64,000 nt of DNA. Origin: Erythrobacter sanguineus (GTDB lineage: Bacteria > Pseudomonadota > Alphaproteobacteria > Sphingomonadales > Sphingomonadaceae). Position numbers and translations under genes: made by a program. The stretch's first letter is position 1, and the number at the start of each line of letters is the position of its first letter. The DNA is taken from assembly GCA_945878845.1 (NCBI GenBank), contig CAMCUB010000006.1:1-64000 (forward strand), written 5' to 3'. Under the pieces are notes generated by a model. It saw only the letters and a program-made list of their open reading frames with translations, was not told the origin of the DNA and searched no databases. Of the stretch, positions 40,606 through 50,054 are shown piece after piece.

Positions 40606-41081
40606 CGACGATTGCCGATTTCACCGTCACCACCAACCGCGGCGCCGAGCTCGCCCTGAAGGAGAAGCTCGGGACCGTGCTGCTGGTGGTCAACACTGCC
40701 AGCCAGTGCGGCTTCACCCCGCAATATGACGGGCTCGAAAAGCTCTACCAGACCTACAAGGACCGCGGCTTCGAGGTGCTGGGCTTCCCCTGCAACCAGT
40801 TCGGCGCGCAGGAGCCCGGCGATGCCGACGAGATCGAGCAGTTCTGCAAGGTCAATTTCGGCGTCACCTTCCCGCTGATGGCCAAGATCGACGTCAACGG
40901 CGCGAGTGCCTCGCCGCTCTATGGCTGGCTCAAGACCGAGGCCAGGGGGCTAATGGGCTCGACCTCGATCAAATGGAACTTCACTAAGTTCCTGATCGGG
41001 CGCGATGGCACGGTGGTGAAGCGCTACGGCCCGACCGACAAGCCCGAAGCGATCGCGCGGGACATCGAGAAGCTGCTTTGA
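40602..41081 (+). CDS. Glutathione peroxidase (Cys type)
   Basis: A 159-residue thioredoxin-fold peroxidase. The catalytic Cys36 lies in NTASQCGFTPQY, with the Gln and Trp of the tetrad in FPCNQFG and KWNFTKFLI. Such non-selenium enzymes usually use thioredoxin rather than glutathione. The stop overlaps the next start (TTGA). Confidence 0.93.
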   Translation: MTTIADFTVTTNRGAELALKEKLGTVLLVVNTASQCGFTPQYDGLEKLYQTYKDRGFEVLGFPCNQFGAQEPGDADEIEQFCKVNFGVTFPLMAKIDVNGASASPLYGWLKTEARGLMGSTSIKWNFTKFLIGRDGTVVKRYGPTDKPEAIARDIEKLL

Positions 41082-41954
41082 TCTTCGCGCATTCGCGGCG
41101 CCGGTTTCTCCAAGGGGCGGCAGGGCTTGGTTTGCTCGGCCTTGCCGGGGTCGGCGCGGGCCGATCGATTGCGCAATCCGCTACGCCCGCCTTGCCCGAG
41201 CGGTTCGACATCAATCACCTGATGGGGCCGGTCAAGGATCAGGGAGAGCGCAAGACCTGCGCTGCCTTTGCCATGGTCGCCTCAGCCGAGGCCGCCATTG
41301 CCCGCAATACCGGCGCGCGGGTGGTCCTCTCCGAAGACTATCTGATGCACAAGCTGTTCGGCGACAGCCCGCGGCCGGCCGATGAAACGACCGGCCCGGC
41401 CGAAATGATCGACATTGCCCGCAAACACGGGTTTGCGCTCGCCGAGGACTGGCCCTATCAGCCGCGCCTATGCGCCCCTGACGCGCTTGCGCCGGGGTGC
41501 CAGATTTTACCCCCCCGATCTGGCAGCGATTGATCGCAAGGCCGATCAGATGCGCGTGCCCAACTGGGTCGCGCGGGCATTGCACGGCGCCAGGTGGGAT
41601 TCGCGCGCGGCCGCCGATGCCCGCGCTCTCGCGCTTGCCGAGATTGTGTGGCGGTCACAGGCTGCGGTGATTTTTGCCACGGCGCTGCCCGATGATGGGG
41701 AGGGCTGGGGCGATGATGGCGTGCTGTCGATCGCCGAAAGCCTGCGCGGCAAGACCACCGATGAACTTGATGCAGGGCCCATGCACATCGCGGTGCTGAC
41801 CGGTTTCGACCTCGCCCGGCGCGAGTTCCAGTTCAAGAACAGCTGGGGAAGTGATTGGGGGCGGGGCGGCTATGGCACGATCCCCTTCGATCTGGTGGGC
41901 ACGCCGCAGTTCTTCGAAAGCTTCTTTTGGGCGAGGAAGCCGATGCCGGCCTGA
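41078..41954 (+). pseudogene. Tat-exported papain-like (C1) cysteine protease, frameshifted
   Basis: From TTG 41078 the protein has a twin-arginine signal SRRRFLQG with a hydrophobic stretch, then the catalytic Cys61 in KDQGERKTCAAF. At 41536 it ends in an aberrant PPRSGSD. The rest (FKNSWGSDWGRGGYG with the Asn, MHIAVLTG with the His) continues in the +1 frame to 41954. The shift lies in the seven-C run at 41510-41516; dropping one C joins QILPP to DLAAIDRKAD smoothly, giving about 292 residues. It is either a genuine null/phase-variable allele or a homopolymer error. Confidence 0.75.
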
Positions 41955-42046
41955 CCAGCCTTGCGTTCTTCCTCTTATGCGCGCCTGTGGAGAATTATTC
42001 GCGCACCGAGGCTTTGAGAATCGCGGCGAAATCCTAAACTGGTGCG

Positions 42047-45000
42047 ATGCCCTTCGCCCCCTTCGTCCCCTTGCGCGTGCTCTCGTCCTACTCGATGCTC
42101 GAAGGGGCGATCGATCCCAAGGATATCGCCAAGCTGGCCAAGGAGCGCGGCTTTCCCGCGATTGCGATCTGCGACCGCAATGGCCTCTACGGCATTATGC
42201 CCTTCGCCGCCGCCTGCAAGAGCGAGGGCGTGCAGCCGATCATCGGCACGCTGCTCGGCGTGGCGCGGGGTGATGAGAGGGGCACGGTCGATTACCTCGC
42301 GCTGTTTGCGCAGGACGAGGCGGGCTATGACAATCTGTGCCACCTTGTCTCGGCGGCGCACCTCGATCGCCCGCTGGAGCGCGATCCCCATGTCACCCTC
42401 GCGGAGTTGGAAGGCCGCACCGAGGGGCTGATCGCGCTGACCGGCGCGGGCGAGGGGGGGCTCACGCGGCTGCTGGCCGAGGGACAGCGCGACGCGGCTG
42501 ACCGGCTCGCCGATACGCTCGAAGCGCTGTTCCCCGGGCGGCTCTACATCGAGCTCGCCCGCCACGGGGATCCTGCCTGCGAGCGCGCGGAGGATGCGCT
42601 GGTCGACATGGCCTATGCCCGCGATCTCCCGCTGGTCGCTACCAACCCCGCCAACTTTGCCGAACCCCATATGCACAAGGCGCATGACGCCATGCTGTGC
42701 ATCGCCAATTCGACCCAGATCGAGGCGGATGATCGCCCGCGCTCCAACCCGCAGGCCTTCGTCAAGCATGCGAGCATGATGGAGGAGGCCTTCGCCGACC
42801 TCCCCGAGGCGACCGCCAACACGCTGGTGATCGCCCAGCGCTGCGCCTTCGCGCCGCCCTATCGCAAGCCGATCCTCCCCAGCCTCGCGGGCGACTTAGC
42901 GGGCGAGGCGCGGATGCTTGCCGAGGACTCGCGCGCGGGGCTGGAGGCGCGGCTTTCGGCCTATCCCGATCTCACCGAGGAAGAGCGCAAGGTCTACGCC
43001 GACCGGCTCGAATTCGAGATCGACGTGATCGTGAAGATGGGCTTTCCCGGCTACTTCCTGATCGTTGCCGACTTCATCAAGTGGGCCAAGGATCAGGGCA
43101 TTCCGGTGGGGCCGGGGCGCGGCTCCGGCGCTGGCTCGGCGGTGGCATGGGCGCTGACCATCACCGATCTCGACCCGATCAAGCTGGGGCTGCTGTTCGA
43201 GCGTTTCTTGAACCCCGAACGCGTCTCGATGCCCGACTTCGATATCGACTTCTGCGAAACCCGCCGCGGCGAGGTGATCCGCTATGTGCAGGCCAAGTAT
43301 GGCGGCGATCACGTCGCGCAGATCATCACCTTCGGTAAGCTCAAAGCCCGCGCGGTGCTGCGCGATTGCGGGCGTATCCTGCAGATGAGCTACGGTCAGG
43401 TCGACCGCTTGTGCAAGATGGTGCCCAACCACCCGACCGACCCCTGGACCCTGCCGCGCTCGCTGAACGGCGCGGCGGATTTCAAGCGCGAGTATGACAA
43501 CGACAAGGAGGTGAAGCGCCTCGTCGACCTTGCGATGCAGCTGGAAGGCCTGCCGCGCAATTCCTCGACCCACGCGGCGGGGGTGGTGATCGGCGATAGG
43601 CCGCTCGCGAAGCTGGTACCGCTCTACCGCGACCCGCGATCGGACATGCCGGTGACGCAGTTCGATATGAAGTATGTCGAGAGCTCCGGGTTGGTGAAGT
43701 TCGACTTCCTCGGGCTGAAGACGCTCTCGGTGCTGAGGAAGGCGGTCGATCTGCTCGAGGCGCGCGGCATCGCCATCGATCTGGGCGCGCTGCCGCTGGA
43801 TGATGCGCAGGTCTACCATCTCATGCAGGCGGGCAACACGGTGGGGGTGTTCCAGCTGGAATCCGAAGGCATGCGCCGGACGCTGAAGGCAGTGAAGCCC
43901 ACCAATTTCGGCGACATCATCGCGCTCGTCTCGCTTTATCGCCCGGGCCCGATGGACAACATCCCGCTGTTCGGCCAGCGCAAGGCGGGGCAGGTCGCGA
44001 TCGAATACCCGCACCCCAAGCTCGAGGGCATCCTGTCGGAGACCTACGGGATCTTCGTCTATCAGGAACAGGTGATGCAGGCCGCGCAGGTGCTCGCCGG
44101 TTACACGCTGGGCGAAGCCGACATGCTGCGCCGCGCGATGGGCAAGAAGGTGCAGGCCGAGATGGACGCCCAGCGCGGGCGGTTCGTCGAAGGCTGCAAG
44201 GACAACTCCGCCATCGAAGCCAAGCGCGCCAACGAGCTGTTCGACTTGATCGACAAGTTTGCAGGCTATGGCTTCAACAAGTCGCACGCCGCGGCCTATG
44301 CGCTGCTCGCGTACCAGACCGCGTGGATGAAGGCGCATTACCCCGAGGAGTTCTACGCCGCCTCGATGTGCTTCGACATGCACCAGTCGGAAAAGCTCAA
44401 CGTCTTCGTCGACGACGCGCGCCGTTACCCCAACGGGCAGGGCGGGGTCGAGGTGCTGCCCCCCTGCATCAACGCCTCGGAAGCCGAGTTCACCGTCGAG
44501 CAGACCGACACCGGCTACGCGGTGCGCTATGCGCTCGCAGGGATCCGCAATGTCGGCGAGAAGGCGATGGAGGCAATCGTCGACGAGCGGCAGGCTAATG
44601 GCCCCTTCGCCAGCCTCAAGGACCTGTTCGAGCGCGTGCCGCAGGGCACAATGAACCGCCGCCAATTGGAAGGCCTGATCTGTGCAGGCGCCTTCGACGG
44701 GCTCGATCCCGACCGCGGGCTGCTCTTCGCCAATGCCGAGCATCTGATGGCGGTCGCCGATGCTGCGATCCGCGAACGCTCCAGCGGGCAGGCAGGGCTG
44801 TTCGGCGGCGATGCGGGCCCAGCCGAGGAACTGCGCCTGCAACCCGCCGCGGCGTGGAGCCGCCCTGAGAAGATGGCCAAGGAGCGCGAGAATTTTGGCT
44901 TCTACTTCTCCGCGCACCCCGTGGCCCAATATCGCGAGGCGGCCAGCGCCAACGGCGCGCGCACCTATCAGAGCCTGATGGAAGCCGGCGCTCCCCCGGG

Positions 45001-45547
45001 CGGGCGCGGGACGGCGGTGATGGCGGCGCTGGTCGAGAGCATCAACAAGGCGCGCACCCGCAAGGGCGGCACCTTTGTGCGCGCGGATTTCTCCGACTCC
45101 TCCGGGCAGTTCTCGGCGGCGTGTTTCGAGGAAGCCCTCGTACCAGATTTCGAGCGCTGGGCAGCGGCGGGCGAGTGCCTGCTGCTGACCGTGGAACTCG
45201 ATTCGCCCAATCCCGATGAGCCGCCCCGCCTAACCGTGCGCGGCGCACGGCCCTTGGCGGCGGTGAGCGGGACCACCGCGATGGAACTCAGCGCCGAGAT
45301 TGCGAGCCTCGAGGCCCTGCTCGAACTCCAGATCGAACTCGACGTCGCGCGCGGCGATCGCCCGACCGGCGCGGGCGAGGTGGTGGTGACGCTTGCCCTT
45401 GCCGATGGCGGGCAGGCCAAGCTGTGCTTGGGGCGCAATTTCGTGCTGACTGGCGAACTGGCCGAGCGGCTCGCCAATGTCGCGGGGATCGCCAAGGTGA
45501 ACCTCGCGCCCCTCAAGAAGCGCGGCAATCTGAGGCTGGTCGCATAG
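42047..45547 (+). CDS. dnaE: DNA polymerase III subunit alpha DnaE
   Basis: A 1166-residue replicative polymerase. The PHP domain is at the N-terminus but its HxH metal site is lost (FVPLRVLSSYSMLEGA). The polymerase acidic motif PDFDIDF and the GRGSGAGS palm/finger segment (GPGRGSGAGSAVAW) are intact, followed by the HhH/OB-type C-terminal parts (about residues 900-1100). Length matches the family. Start ATG 42047. It ends at a strong terminator. Confidence 0.96.
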   Translation: MPFAPFVPLRVLSSYSMLEGAIDPKDIAKLAKERGFPAIAICDRNGLYGIMPFAAACKSEGVQPIIGTLLGVARGDERGTVDYLALFAQDEAGYDNLCHLVSAAHLDRPLERDPHVTLAELEGRTEGLIALTGAGEGGLTRLLAEGQRDAADRLADTLEALFPGRLYIELARHGDPACERAEDALVDMAYARDLPLVATNPANFAEPHMHKAHDAMLCIANSTQIEADDRPRSNPQAFVKHASMMEEAFADLPEATANTLVIAQRCAFAPPYRKPILPSLAGDLAGEARMLAEDSRAGLEARLSAYPDLTEEERKVYADRLEFEIDVIVKMGFPGYFLIVADFIKWAKDQGIPVGPGRGSGAGSAVAWALTITDLDPIKLGLLFERFLNPERVSMPDFDIDFCETRRGEVIRYVQAKYGGDHVAQIITFGKLKARAVLRDCGRILQMSYGQVDRLCKMVPNHPTDPWTLPRSLNGAADFKREYDNDKEVKRLVDLAMQLEGLPRNSSTHAAGVVIGDRPLAKLVPLYRDPRSDMPVTQFDMKYVESSGLVKFDFLGLKTLSVLRKAVDLLEARGIAIDLGALPLDDAQVYHLMQAGNTVGVFQLESEGMRRTLKAVKPTNFGDIIALVSLYRPGPMDNIPLFGQRKAGQVAIEYPHPKLEGILSETYGIFVYQEQVMQAAQVLAGYTLGEADMLRRAMGKKVQAEMDAQRGRFVEGCKDNSAIEAKRANELFDLIDKFAGYGFNKSHAAAYALLAYQTAWMKAHYPEEFYAASMCFDMHQSEKLNVFVDDARRYPNGQGGVEVLPPCINASEAEFTVEQTDTGYAVRYALAGIRNVGEKAMEAIVDERQANGPFASLKDLFERVPQGTMNRRQLEGLICAGAFDGLDPDRGLLFANAEHLMAVADAAIRERSSGQAGLFGGDAGPAEELRLQPAAAWSRPEKMAKERENFGFYFSAHPVAQYREAASANGARTYQSLMEAGAPPGGRGTAVMAALVESINKARTRKGGTFVRADFSDSSGQFSAACFEEALVPDFERWAAAGECLLLTVELDSPNPDEPPRLTVRGARPLAAVSGTTAMELSAEIASLEALLELQIELDVARGDRPTGAGEVVVTLALADGGQAKLCLGRNFVLTGELAERLANVAGIAKVNLAPLKKRGNLRLVA

Positions 45548-45550
45548 GAA

Positions 45551-45576
45551 AAGGGGCCGGATTGCTCCGGCCCCTT
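45551..45576. terminator. Bidirectional rho-independent terminator
   Basis: Perfect 11-base stem AAGGGGCCGGA (45551-45561) and TCCGGCCCCTT (45566-45576) around a TTGC loop. It ends with a T run on each side (AAAA before, CCTT after). It sits between the convergent dnaE and OmpA genes. A hairpin of this strength is a good terminator for both. Confidence 0.85.
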
Positions 45577-45606
45577 CCTTGCGTAAACCTGTGAAGGCTT
45601 AGAGCC

Positions 45607-46761
45607 TTACATCCCCGAACCGGGGCCGTAAGTGATCTCGACCCGGCGGTTCTGCGGCTCGCGCACACCGTCAGCGGTGGGCACGCGGGGCTTGCTTTCG
45701 CCGAAGGCCTGACCCGAAATCTGACCCGAGGAAACCCCGCGCCCGGCGAGATAGCTCTGCACCGCGGCATTGCGGCGCTCGGCGAGGCCCTGGTTGTACT
45801 GCGCGCTCCCCGAGGTGTCGGTGTGCCCAGCCAGCATCACCCGCGCCGAGCCGCAATTGGTATAGGCGCTCGCGGCACTGTTGAGGATGTTCGAGGCTTC
45901 CGGGCTGATGTCCGAACGGTCGAAATCGAAGAACACGATGAACGGCCCGCTGTTGCACATGGGGCGCGGCGGGAGCGGCGGCGGTGCGGGCGGCGGCGGG
46001 GGGGGAGCGAACACCTGCGGCGGCGGGGGCGGCGGCGGTGCGGGCTGCGGCGCAGGCTCCGAACGACCGCCGAAGTTGACGATCAGGCTCGCCAGCACCG
46101 AATGCGCCGAATAGTTCGCATTGAGGTCATTGCCGTTGGCGCCCGTCAGGCGGAAGTCGTCGATGTTGAAGTAGCGGTACTTGACGCCCAGATCGACATT
46201 GCGGGTAATCGGGAAACGCGCGCCGGCGATCAGTTGCCAGGCGAAATCGGTCTGCTTGTCGTCGATCAGCGTGCCGACACCGGCAACCCGCACCGGCAAC
46301 TGCAGCCGCGCGACACCCGCGCCGCCGCCGCCGTAGATCTGGAAGCCGTCATCCTTGCCGATCTCGACCAGCGCATTGACCATCCCGCTCCAGATTTCGA
46401 GATCGCGCTCGTTCTGGACCACGGTGCCGACCGGGACGGTCGAGTCGATCGGCAGGATCCCGGTGTTCTCGACCGTCAGGCTGCGATACTTGGCGTTCTT
46501 GTAGCCACCTTCGGCTTCGAGCCGGAAGGCGCCGAAATCATAGCCGAGGATCACGTCGCCATCGATGCCAACCTTGGTGCGGGCGGTGGCGGCGCGGGTG
46601 AAGTCATCATCCGCGGCGGCATTGTCGGGACGGACGCCGATCGTCACCTTGTCCTTGAGGCTGACGCCGCCTTCGATCCCGATATAGGGGCCGTCGGCAT
46701 GGGCGGGGGCGGCTAGAGCAGCCGCGGCTGCTCCGATGAGCAGAAATGTCGTCTTTTTCAT
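45607..46761 (-). CDS. OmpA family outer-membrane protein
   Basis: A 384-residue protein. The signal peptide (MKKTTFLLIGAAAAALAAPAHA) is followed by an eight-strand-type beta-barrel domain (about residues 24-215). A long Pro-rich linker (about 222-255, PPPPPP tracts) leads to an OmpA-C peptidoglycan-binding domain (about 260-378) with the LAGHTDTSG and NRRVEI motifs. Probably a structural outer-membrane/peptidoglycan link. ATG 46761; divergent from the acyl-CoA synthetase across 251 bases. Confidence 0.92.
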   Translation of the reverse strand: MKKTTFLLIGAAAAALAAPAHADGPYIGIEGGVSLKDKVTIGVRPDNAAADDDFTRAATARTKVGIDGDVILGYDFGAFRLEAEGGYKNAKYRSLTVENTGILPIDSTVPVGTVVQNERDLEIWSGMVNALVEIGKDDGFQIYGGGGAGVARLQLPVRVAGVGTLIDDKQTDFAWQLIAGARFPITRNVDLGVKYRYFNIDDFRLTGANGNDLNANYSAHSVLASLIVNFGGRSEPAPQPAPPPPPPPQVFAPPPPPPAPPPLPPRPMCNSGPFIVFFDFDRSDISPEASNILNSAASAYTNCGSARVMLAGHTDTSGSAQYNQGLAERRNAAVQSYLAGRGVSSGQISGQAFGESKPRVPTADGVREPQNRRVEITYGPGSGM

Positions 46762-47012
46762 TGTCCTGTTACCTTATAACTCGGTGTCCCGCCGGATCCC
46801 GGAGAGGGGCTTTGGACCGCGCGCGGAGGCGCAGCCGTTCCCGGCAGGTGAGCAGCAAGGTTTGCAGCACGGCGATTGTTGCATCGGCCAAGGCAGGCCG
46901 TGCCCACGATTGGCCGAAGCGATTGCCAAGCGGCGAGGGGCGCGGCATGAACGGGCCCGAGACACCATGCCACGCAGCGGCAAGGGACCACACGAGAGGA
47001 GAGAGACAGGCC

Positions 47013-48620
47013 ATGGCGACCACGCGCCTCGGAGCAATGCAGGACTGGACGATGCGGGTGACCGCGGTGATCGATCACGCCGCGCGCGAGGCGGGCGGAC
47101 GCGAGATTGTCAGCCGCTGGGCCGATGGCAGCGTGACCCGCACCGACTGGGCGGGCATCCGCCGCGATGCGCTCAAGATGGCGCAGGCTTTGCAACGCCT
47201 TGGGCTCAAGCCGGGCGACAAGGTCGCGAGCCTTGCGATGAACCATTCGCGCCACCTTGTGAGCTGGTATGGCGTCGCGGGCATGGGCGGGGTGCTCCAC
47301 ACCGTGAACCCGCGCCTGTTTGACGACCAGCTCGAATATATCGTCACCCACGCCGAGGACCGCGTGCTGGTCTATGACGCGGCGTTCCAGCCGATCGTCG
47401 ACCGCATGAAGAGCCGCTGGCCCACGGTCGAGCACTACATCTGCTACGACAGCGGCGACCACGCCCCCGCCTTCGAGGACTGGATCGCGGCCGAGGACGG
47501 CGACTTCGAATGGGTCACCGGCCCCGAGACCGACCCCTGCATGATCTGCTACACCAGCGGCACCACCGGCAATCCCAAAGGCGTGCAATACGAGCACCGC
47601 TCGACCATCATGCACGCCATGGCGGGGCTCCAGAGCGCGGCGTTCAATTTCTCGAGCGCCTCGGTGATGCTCCCCGTGGTGCCGATGTTCCACGCGGCTA
47701 GCTGGGGCCTGCCCTATGCAGGCGCGATGGCGGGGATCAAGTTCGTCTTCTCGGCGGTGAACGATCCCGCCGTGCTCCACGATCTGATGATCCGCGAGGG
47801 CGTGACCGATTCTGCGGGCGTGCCAACCGTGTGGCTCGCGCATTTCCAGTATTGCGATGCCAATGGCCTCGATCTGCCGCCGCTCAAGGCCGCGACCATT
47901 GGCGGTTCTGCCTGCCCGCGCTTCATGATCGAGCGCTTGCTCAGGAACGGCACCCGCGTCCAGCACGCCTGGGGCATGACCGAAACCTCGCCCATCGGCA
48001 CGGTCGGCGGGCCGACCTGGGACTGGGACACGCTCAGCCTCGAGGAAAAGGTCGAGAAGACCGCGATGCAGGGCCGTCCGATCTTCGGCGTGCAACTGCG
48101 CACCGTCGATCTTGCGGACATGAGCACCGAACTTCCGCGCGACGGCAAGACCTCGGGCGCGCTCCAGATCCGGGGCCCCTGGATCATCAAGCGCTACTTC
48201 AAGGCCGAGAAGGACGCGGTCGGCAATGACGGCTGGTTCGACACCGGCGATGTCGGCATTCTCCATCCCGACGGCACGCTGCAGCTCACCGATCGCACCA
48301 AGGACGTGATCAAGTCGGGCGGCGAGTGGATCAGCTCGGTCGAGCTCGAGAACGCCGCCTGCGGGCATCCGGGCGTCGCCGAGGCCGCCTGCATCGGCAT
48401 TTTCCATCCGAAGTGGGACGAGCGCCCGGTCCTGTTTGTGGTGAAGAAGGCAGGGGCCGAGGTGACCGCCGACGACATCCTCGATCACCTCAAGCCCCAG
48501 ATCGCCAAGTGGTGGATGCCCGACGCGGTCGAGTTCGTCGACGACATCCCGCACACCGCCACCGGCAAGATCAGCAAGAAGGACCTGCGCGACCGCTTTG
48601 CGAACTACACACTTGCCTGA
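47013..48620 (+). CDS. AMP-binding acyl-CoA synthetase
   Basis: A 535-residue adenylate-forming enzyme. The phosphate-binding loop is YTSGTTGNPKG, followed by HAWGMTETSP, the WFDTGDVG aspartate and the DRTKDVIKSGGEWIS hinge, and the C-terminal ATGKISKKDLR lysine. It activates a fatty acid (medium to long chain) to acyl-CoA; the exact substrate is unclear. ATG 47013 has GGAGAGAG upstream. The next gene overlaps its end. Confidence 0.93.
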   Translation: MATTRLGAMQDWTMRVTAVIDHAAREAGGREIVSRWADGSVTRTDWAGIRRDALKMAQALQRLGLKPGDKVASLAMNHSRHLVSWYGVAGMGGVLHTVNPRLFDDQLEYIVTHAEDRVLVYDAAFQPIVDRMKSRWPTVEHYICYDSGDHAPAFEDWIAAEDGDFEWVTGPETDPCMICYTSGTTGNPKGVQYEHRSTIMHAMAGLQSAAFNFSSASVMLPVVPMFHAASWGLPYAGAMAGIKFVFSAVNDPAVLHDLMIREGVTDSAGVPTVWLAHFQYCDANGLDLPPLKAATIGGSACPRFMIERLLRNGTRVQHAWGMTETSPIGTVGGPTWDWDTLSLEEKVEKTAMQGRPIFGVQLRTVDLADMSTELPRDGKTSGALQIRGPWIIKRYFKAEKDAVGNDGWFDTGDVGILHPDGTLQLTDRTKDVIKSGGEWISSVELENAACGHPGVAEAACIGIFHPKWDERPVLFVVKKAGAEVTADDILDHLKPQIAKWWMPDAVEFVDDIPHTATGKISKKDLRDRFANYTLA

Positions 48621-49134
48621 TGCGGCGATCCGGCCTGCGTGTCCCGATGACGCGCAGGCCATCGCCGCGATCTATGCCTGGCACGTGGCGAACGGCACCG
48701 CGACTTTCGACACCGCCGCGCCCGACGCAGCGGCGTGGGCAGAGAAGCTCGCCGACTTCGCCGCGCGGGGGCACCCGTTCCTCGTCGCGACGCGCGGGGT
48801 CGAGGTGATCGCCTATGCCTACGCCGCCCGCTTCCGCGACCGCGCGGCCTATGCGCATACCTGCGAGGACAGCATCTATGTCGCGCATGATGCGCGCGGG
48901 GCCGGGATCGGCAGCGTGCTGCTCCTCGCTCTGATCGATGCCGCGCGGGCGAGCGGCTTTGCGCAAATGCTCGCAGTGATCGGCGGGGTCGAGCCGGCCT
49001 CGGTGGCGCTCCATGGCAAATGCGGGTTCGTCCATGCGGGCCGGATGCGCAATGTCGGCAAGAAATTCGGCCGCCTGCTCGATACCGTCTACATGCAATG
49101 CGACCTGACAGGAGAGGGATGGGATAATGAGTGA
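48613..49134 (+). CDS. GNAT family N-acetyltransferase
   Basis: A 173-residue GNAT enzyme of the phosphinothricin/methionine-sulfoximine acetyltransferase type. Characteristic segments are AIRPACPDDAQAIAAIYAWHV, TASF-like ATFDTAAPD, the acetyl-CoA loop ARGAGIGSVLL and the HGKCGFVHAGRM end. TTG 48613 gives MPDAAIRPA; TTG 48598 is an alternative. It overlaps the acyl-CoA synthetase end and the next start. Confidence 0.88.
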   Translation: MPDAAIRPACPDDAQAIAAIYAWHVANGTATFDTAAPDAAAWAEKLADFAARGHPFLVATRGVEVIAYAYAARFRDRAAYAHTCEDSIYVAHDARGAGIGSVLLLALIDAARASGFAQMLAVIGGVEPASVALHGKCGFVHAGRMRNVGKKFGRLLDTVYMQCDLTGEGWDNE

Positions 49135-49561
49135 AGTCTACATCGACCCCTCGCCGGCGAACTTCCAGTCCTTCAAGGACCTGCCGCGCGACACGCCGAT
49201 CAACATGCTCAACCTGCTGCTCTACCGCGAGCACGCCGAATATCCCGAGGGCCACGAGCACGCAGGCAAGGGCTGGAGCGGGCGGCGCGCCTATGAGGAA
49301 TATGGCGAGACCAGCGGCCCGATCTTCCAGCGCCTCGGCGGCACAATCCTGTGGCGCGGGCGGTTCGAGACGATGGTGACCGGCCCCGAGGTGCGCGAGT
49401 GGCACGACGGCTTCATCGCCCACTACCCCAATGCCGGCGCCTTCTTCGCGATGATCAAGGACCCCGACTACCAGCAGGCGGTCGTCAACCGCACCGCCGC
49501 GCTGGTCGACAGCCGGTTGATCCGCTTCGCCCCGGGCGAGGCGGGGGCGGGGTTTGGGTGA
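49127..49561 (+). CDS. DUF1330 domain protein
   Basis: A 144-residue protein of the DUF1330 ferredoxin-like family. The NMLNLLLYRE and GPIFQRLGG segments, plus WHDGFIAHYPNAGAFFAMI, are typical. Function unknown; the family fold is dimeric alpha-beta. Start ATG 49127 overlaps the GNAT gene by 8 bases and its stop overlaps the kinase start (GTGA), so the three genes are translationally coupled. Confidence 0.87.
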   Translation: MSEVYIDPSPANFQSFKDLPRDTPINMLNLLLYREHAEYPEGHEHAGKGWSGRRAYEEYGETSGPIFQRLGGTILWRGRFETMVTGPEVREWHDGFIAHYPNAGAFFAMIKDPDYQQAVVNRTAALVDSRLIRFAPGEAGAGFG

Positions 49562-50031
49562 GCCAGCCTCGCCTCACGCTTGTCTGCGGGCTTATGGGGG
49601 CGGGCAAGACCACACTGGCGCGGGCGCTGGAAGGCGAGGGCCGGGGCATCCGCCTCGCGCCCGATGAATGGATCATCGCTGCGGGCTTCGATCTGAACGA
49701 CGCGGCCGCTCGAGAGGCAATCGAGGCCGAGCAGCGACAGCTCGCGAACTCGCTGCTGGCGGCGGGATTTTCCGTCATCCTCGAGAACGGCTTATGGTCG
49801 GCCGCCGACCGGTTGAGGTATCTTGCGCTGGCGCGTGAGGCGGGTGCGCGGTGCGAACTGCATTTTTGCCACGTCCCCCTCGCTGAGCTGGAGTACCGCG
49901 TCAGGGCGCGCAACGCCGGGCTGCCGCCGGCTCAGCGGATCGATGTCGGCATGGTAGCGCATTGGTTCGCGATGTTCGAACCGCCGCAGGATGACGAGAT
50001 GCGAGCCTTCGACGCATTCTACCGGCACTGA
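49558..50031 (+). CDS. P-loop ATPase/kinase-like protein
   Basis: A 157-residue protein with Walker A CGLMGAGKTT near the N-terminus and a DEWIIAAGF segment, of the zeta-toxin/gluconate-kinase-like AAA_33 group. It phosphorylates an unknown small molecule. No antitoxin-like partner is seen, so a toxin role is not supported. GTG 49558 lies in the stop of the DUF1330 gene. Convergent with the next hydrolase. Confidence 0.8.
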   Translation: MSQPRLTLVCGLMGAGKTTLARALEGEGRGIRLAPDEWIIAAGFDLNDAAAREAIEAEQRQLANSLLAAGFSVILENGLWSAADRLRYLALAREAGARCELHFCHVPLAELEYRVRARNAGLPPAQRIDVGMVAHWFAMFEPPQDDEMRAFDAFYRH

Positions 50032-50054
50032 TCACACTGGACTGCCGCGCCGCC

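Noticed and set aside
41984..41994. TGTGGAGAA resembling a DnaA box upstream of dnaE
   Set aside because: One mismatch to TGTGGATAA, a single copy, and no AT-rich unwinding region nearby; it is not evidence for oriC.
49558..50031. P-loop kinase as a zeta-type toxin
   Set aside because: No antitoxin-like partner and the neighbours are metabolic; the Walker A alone does not support it.
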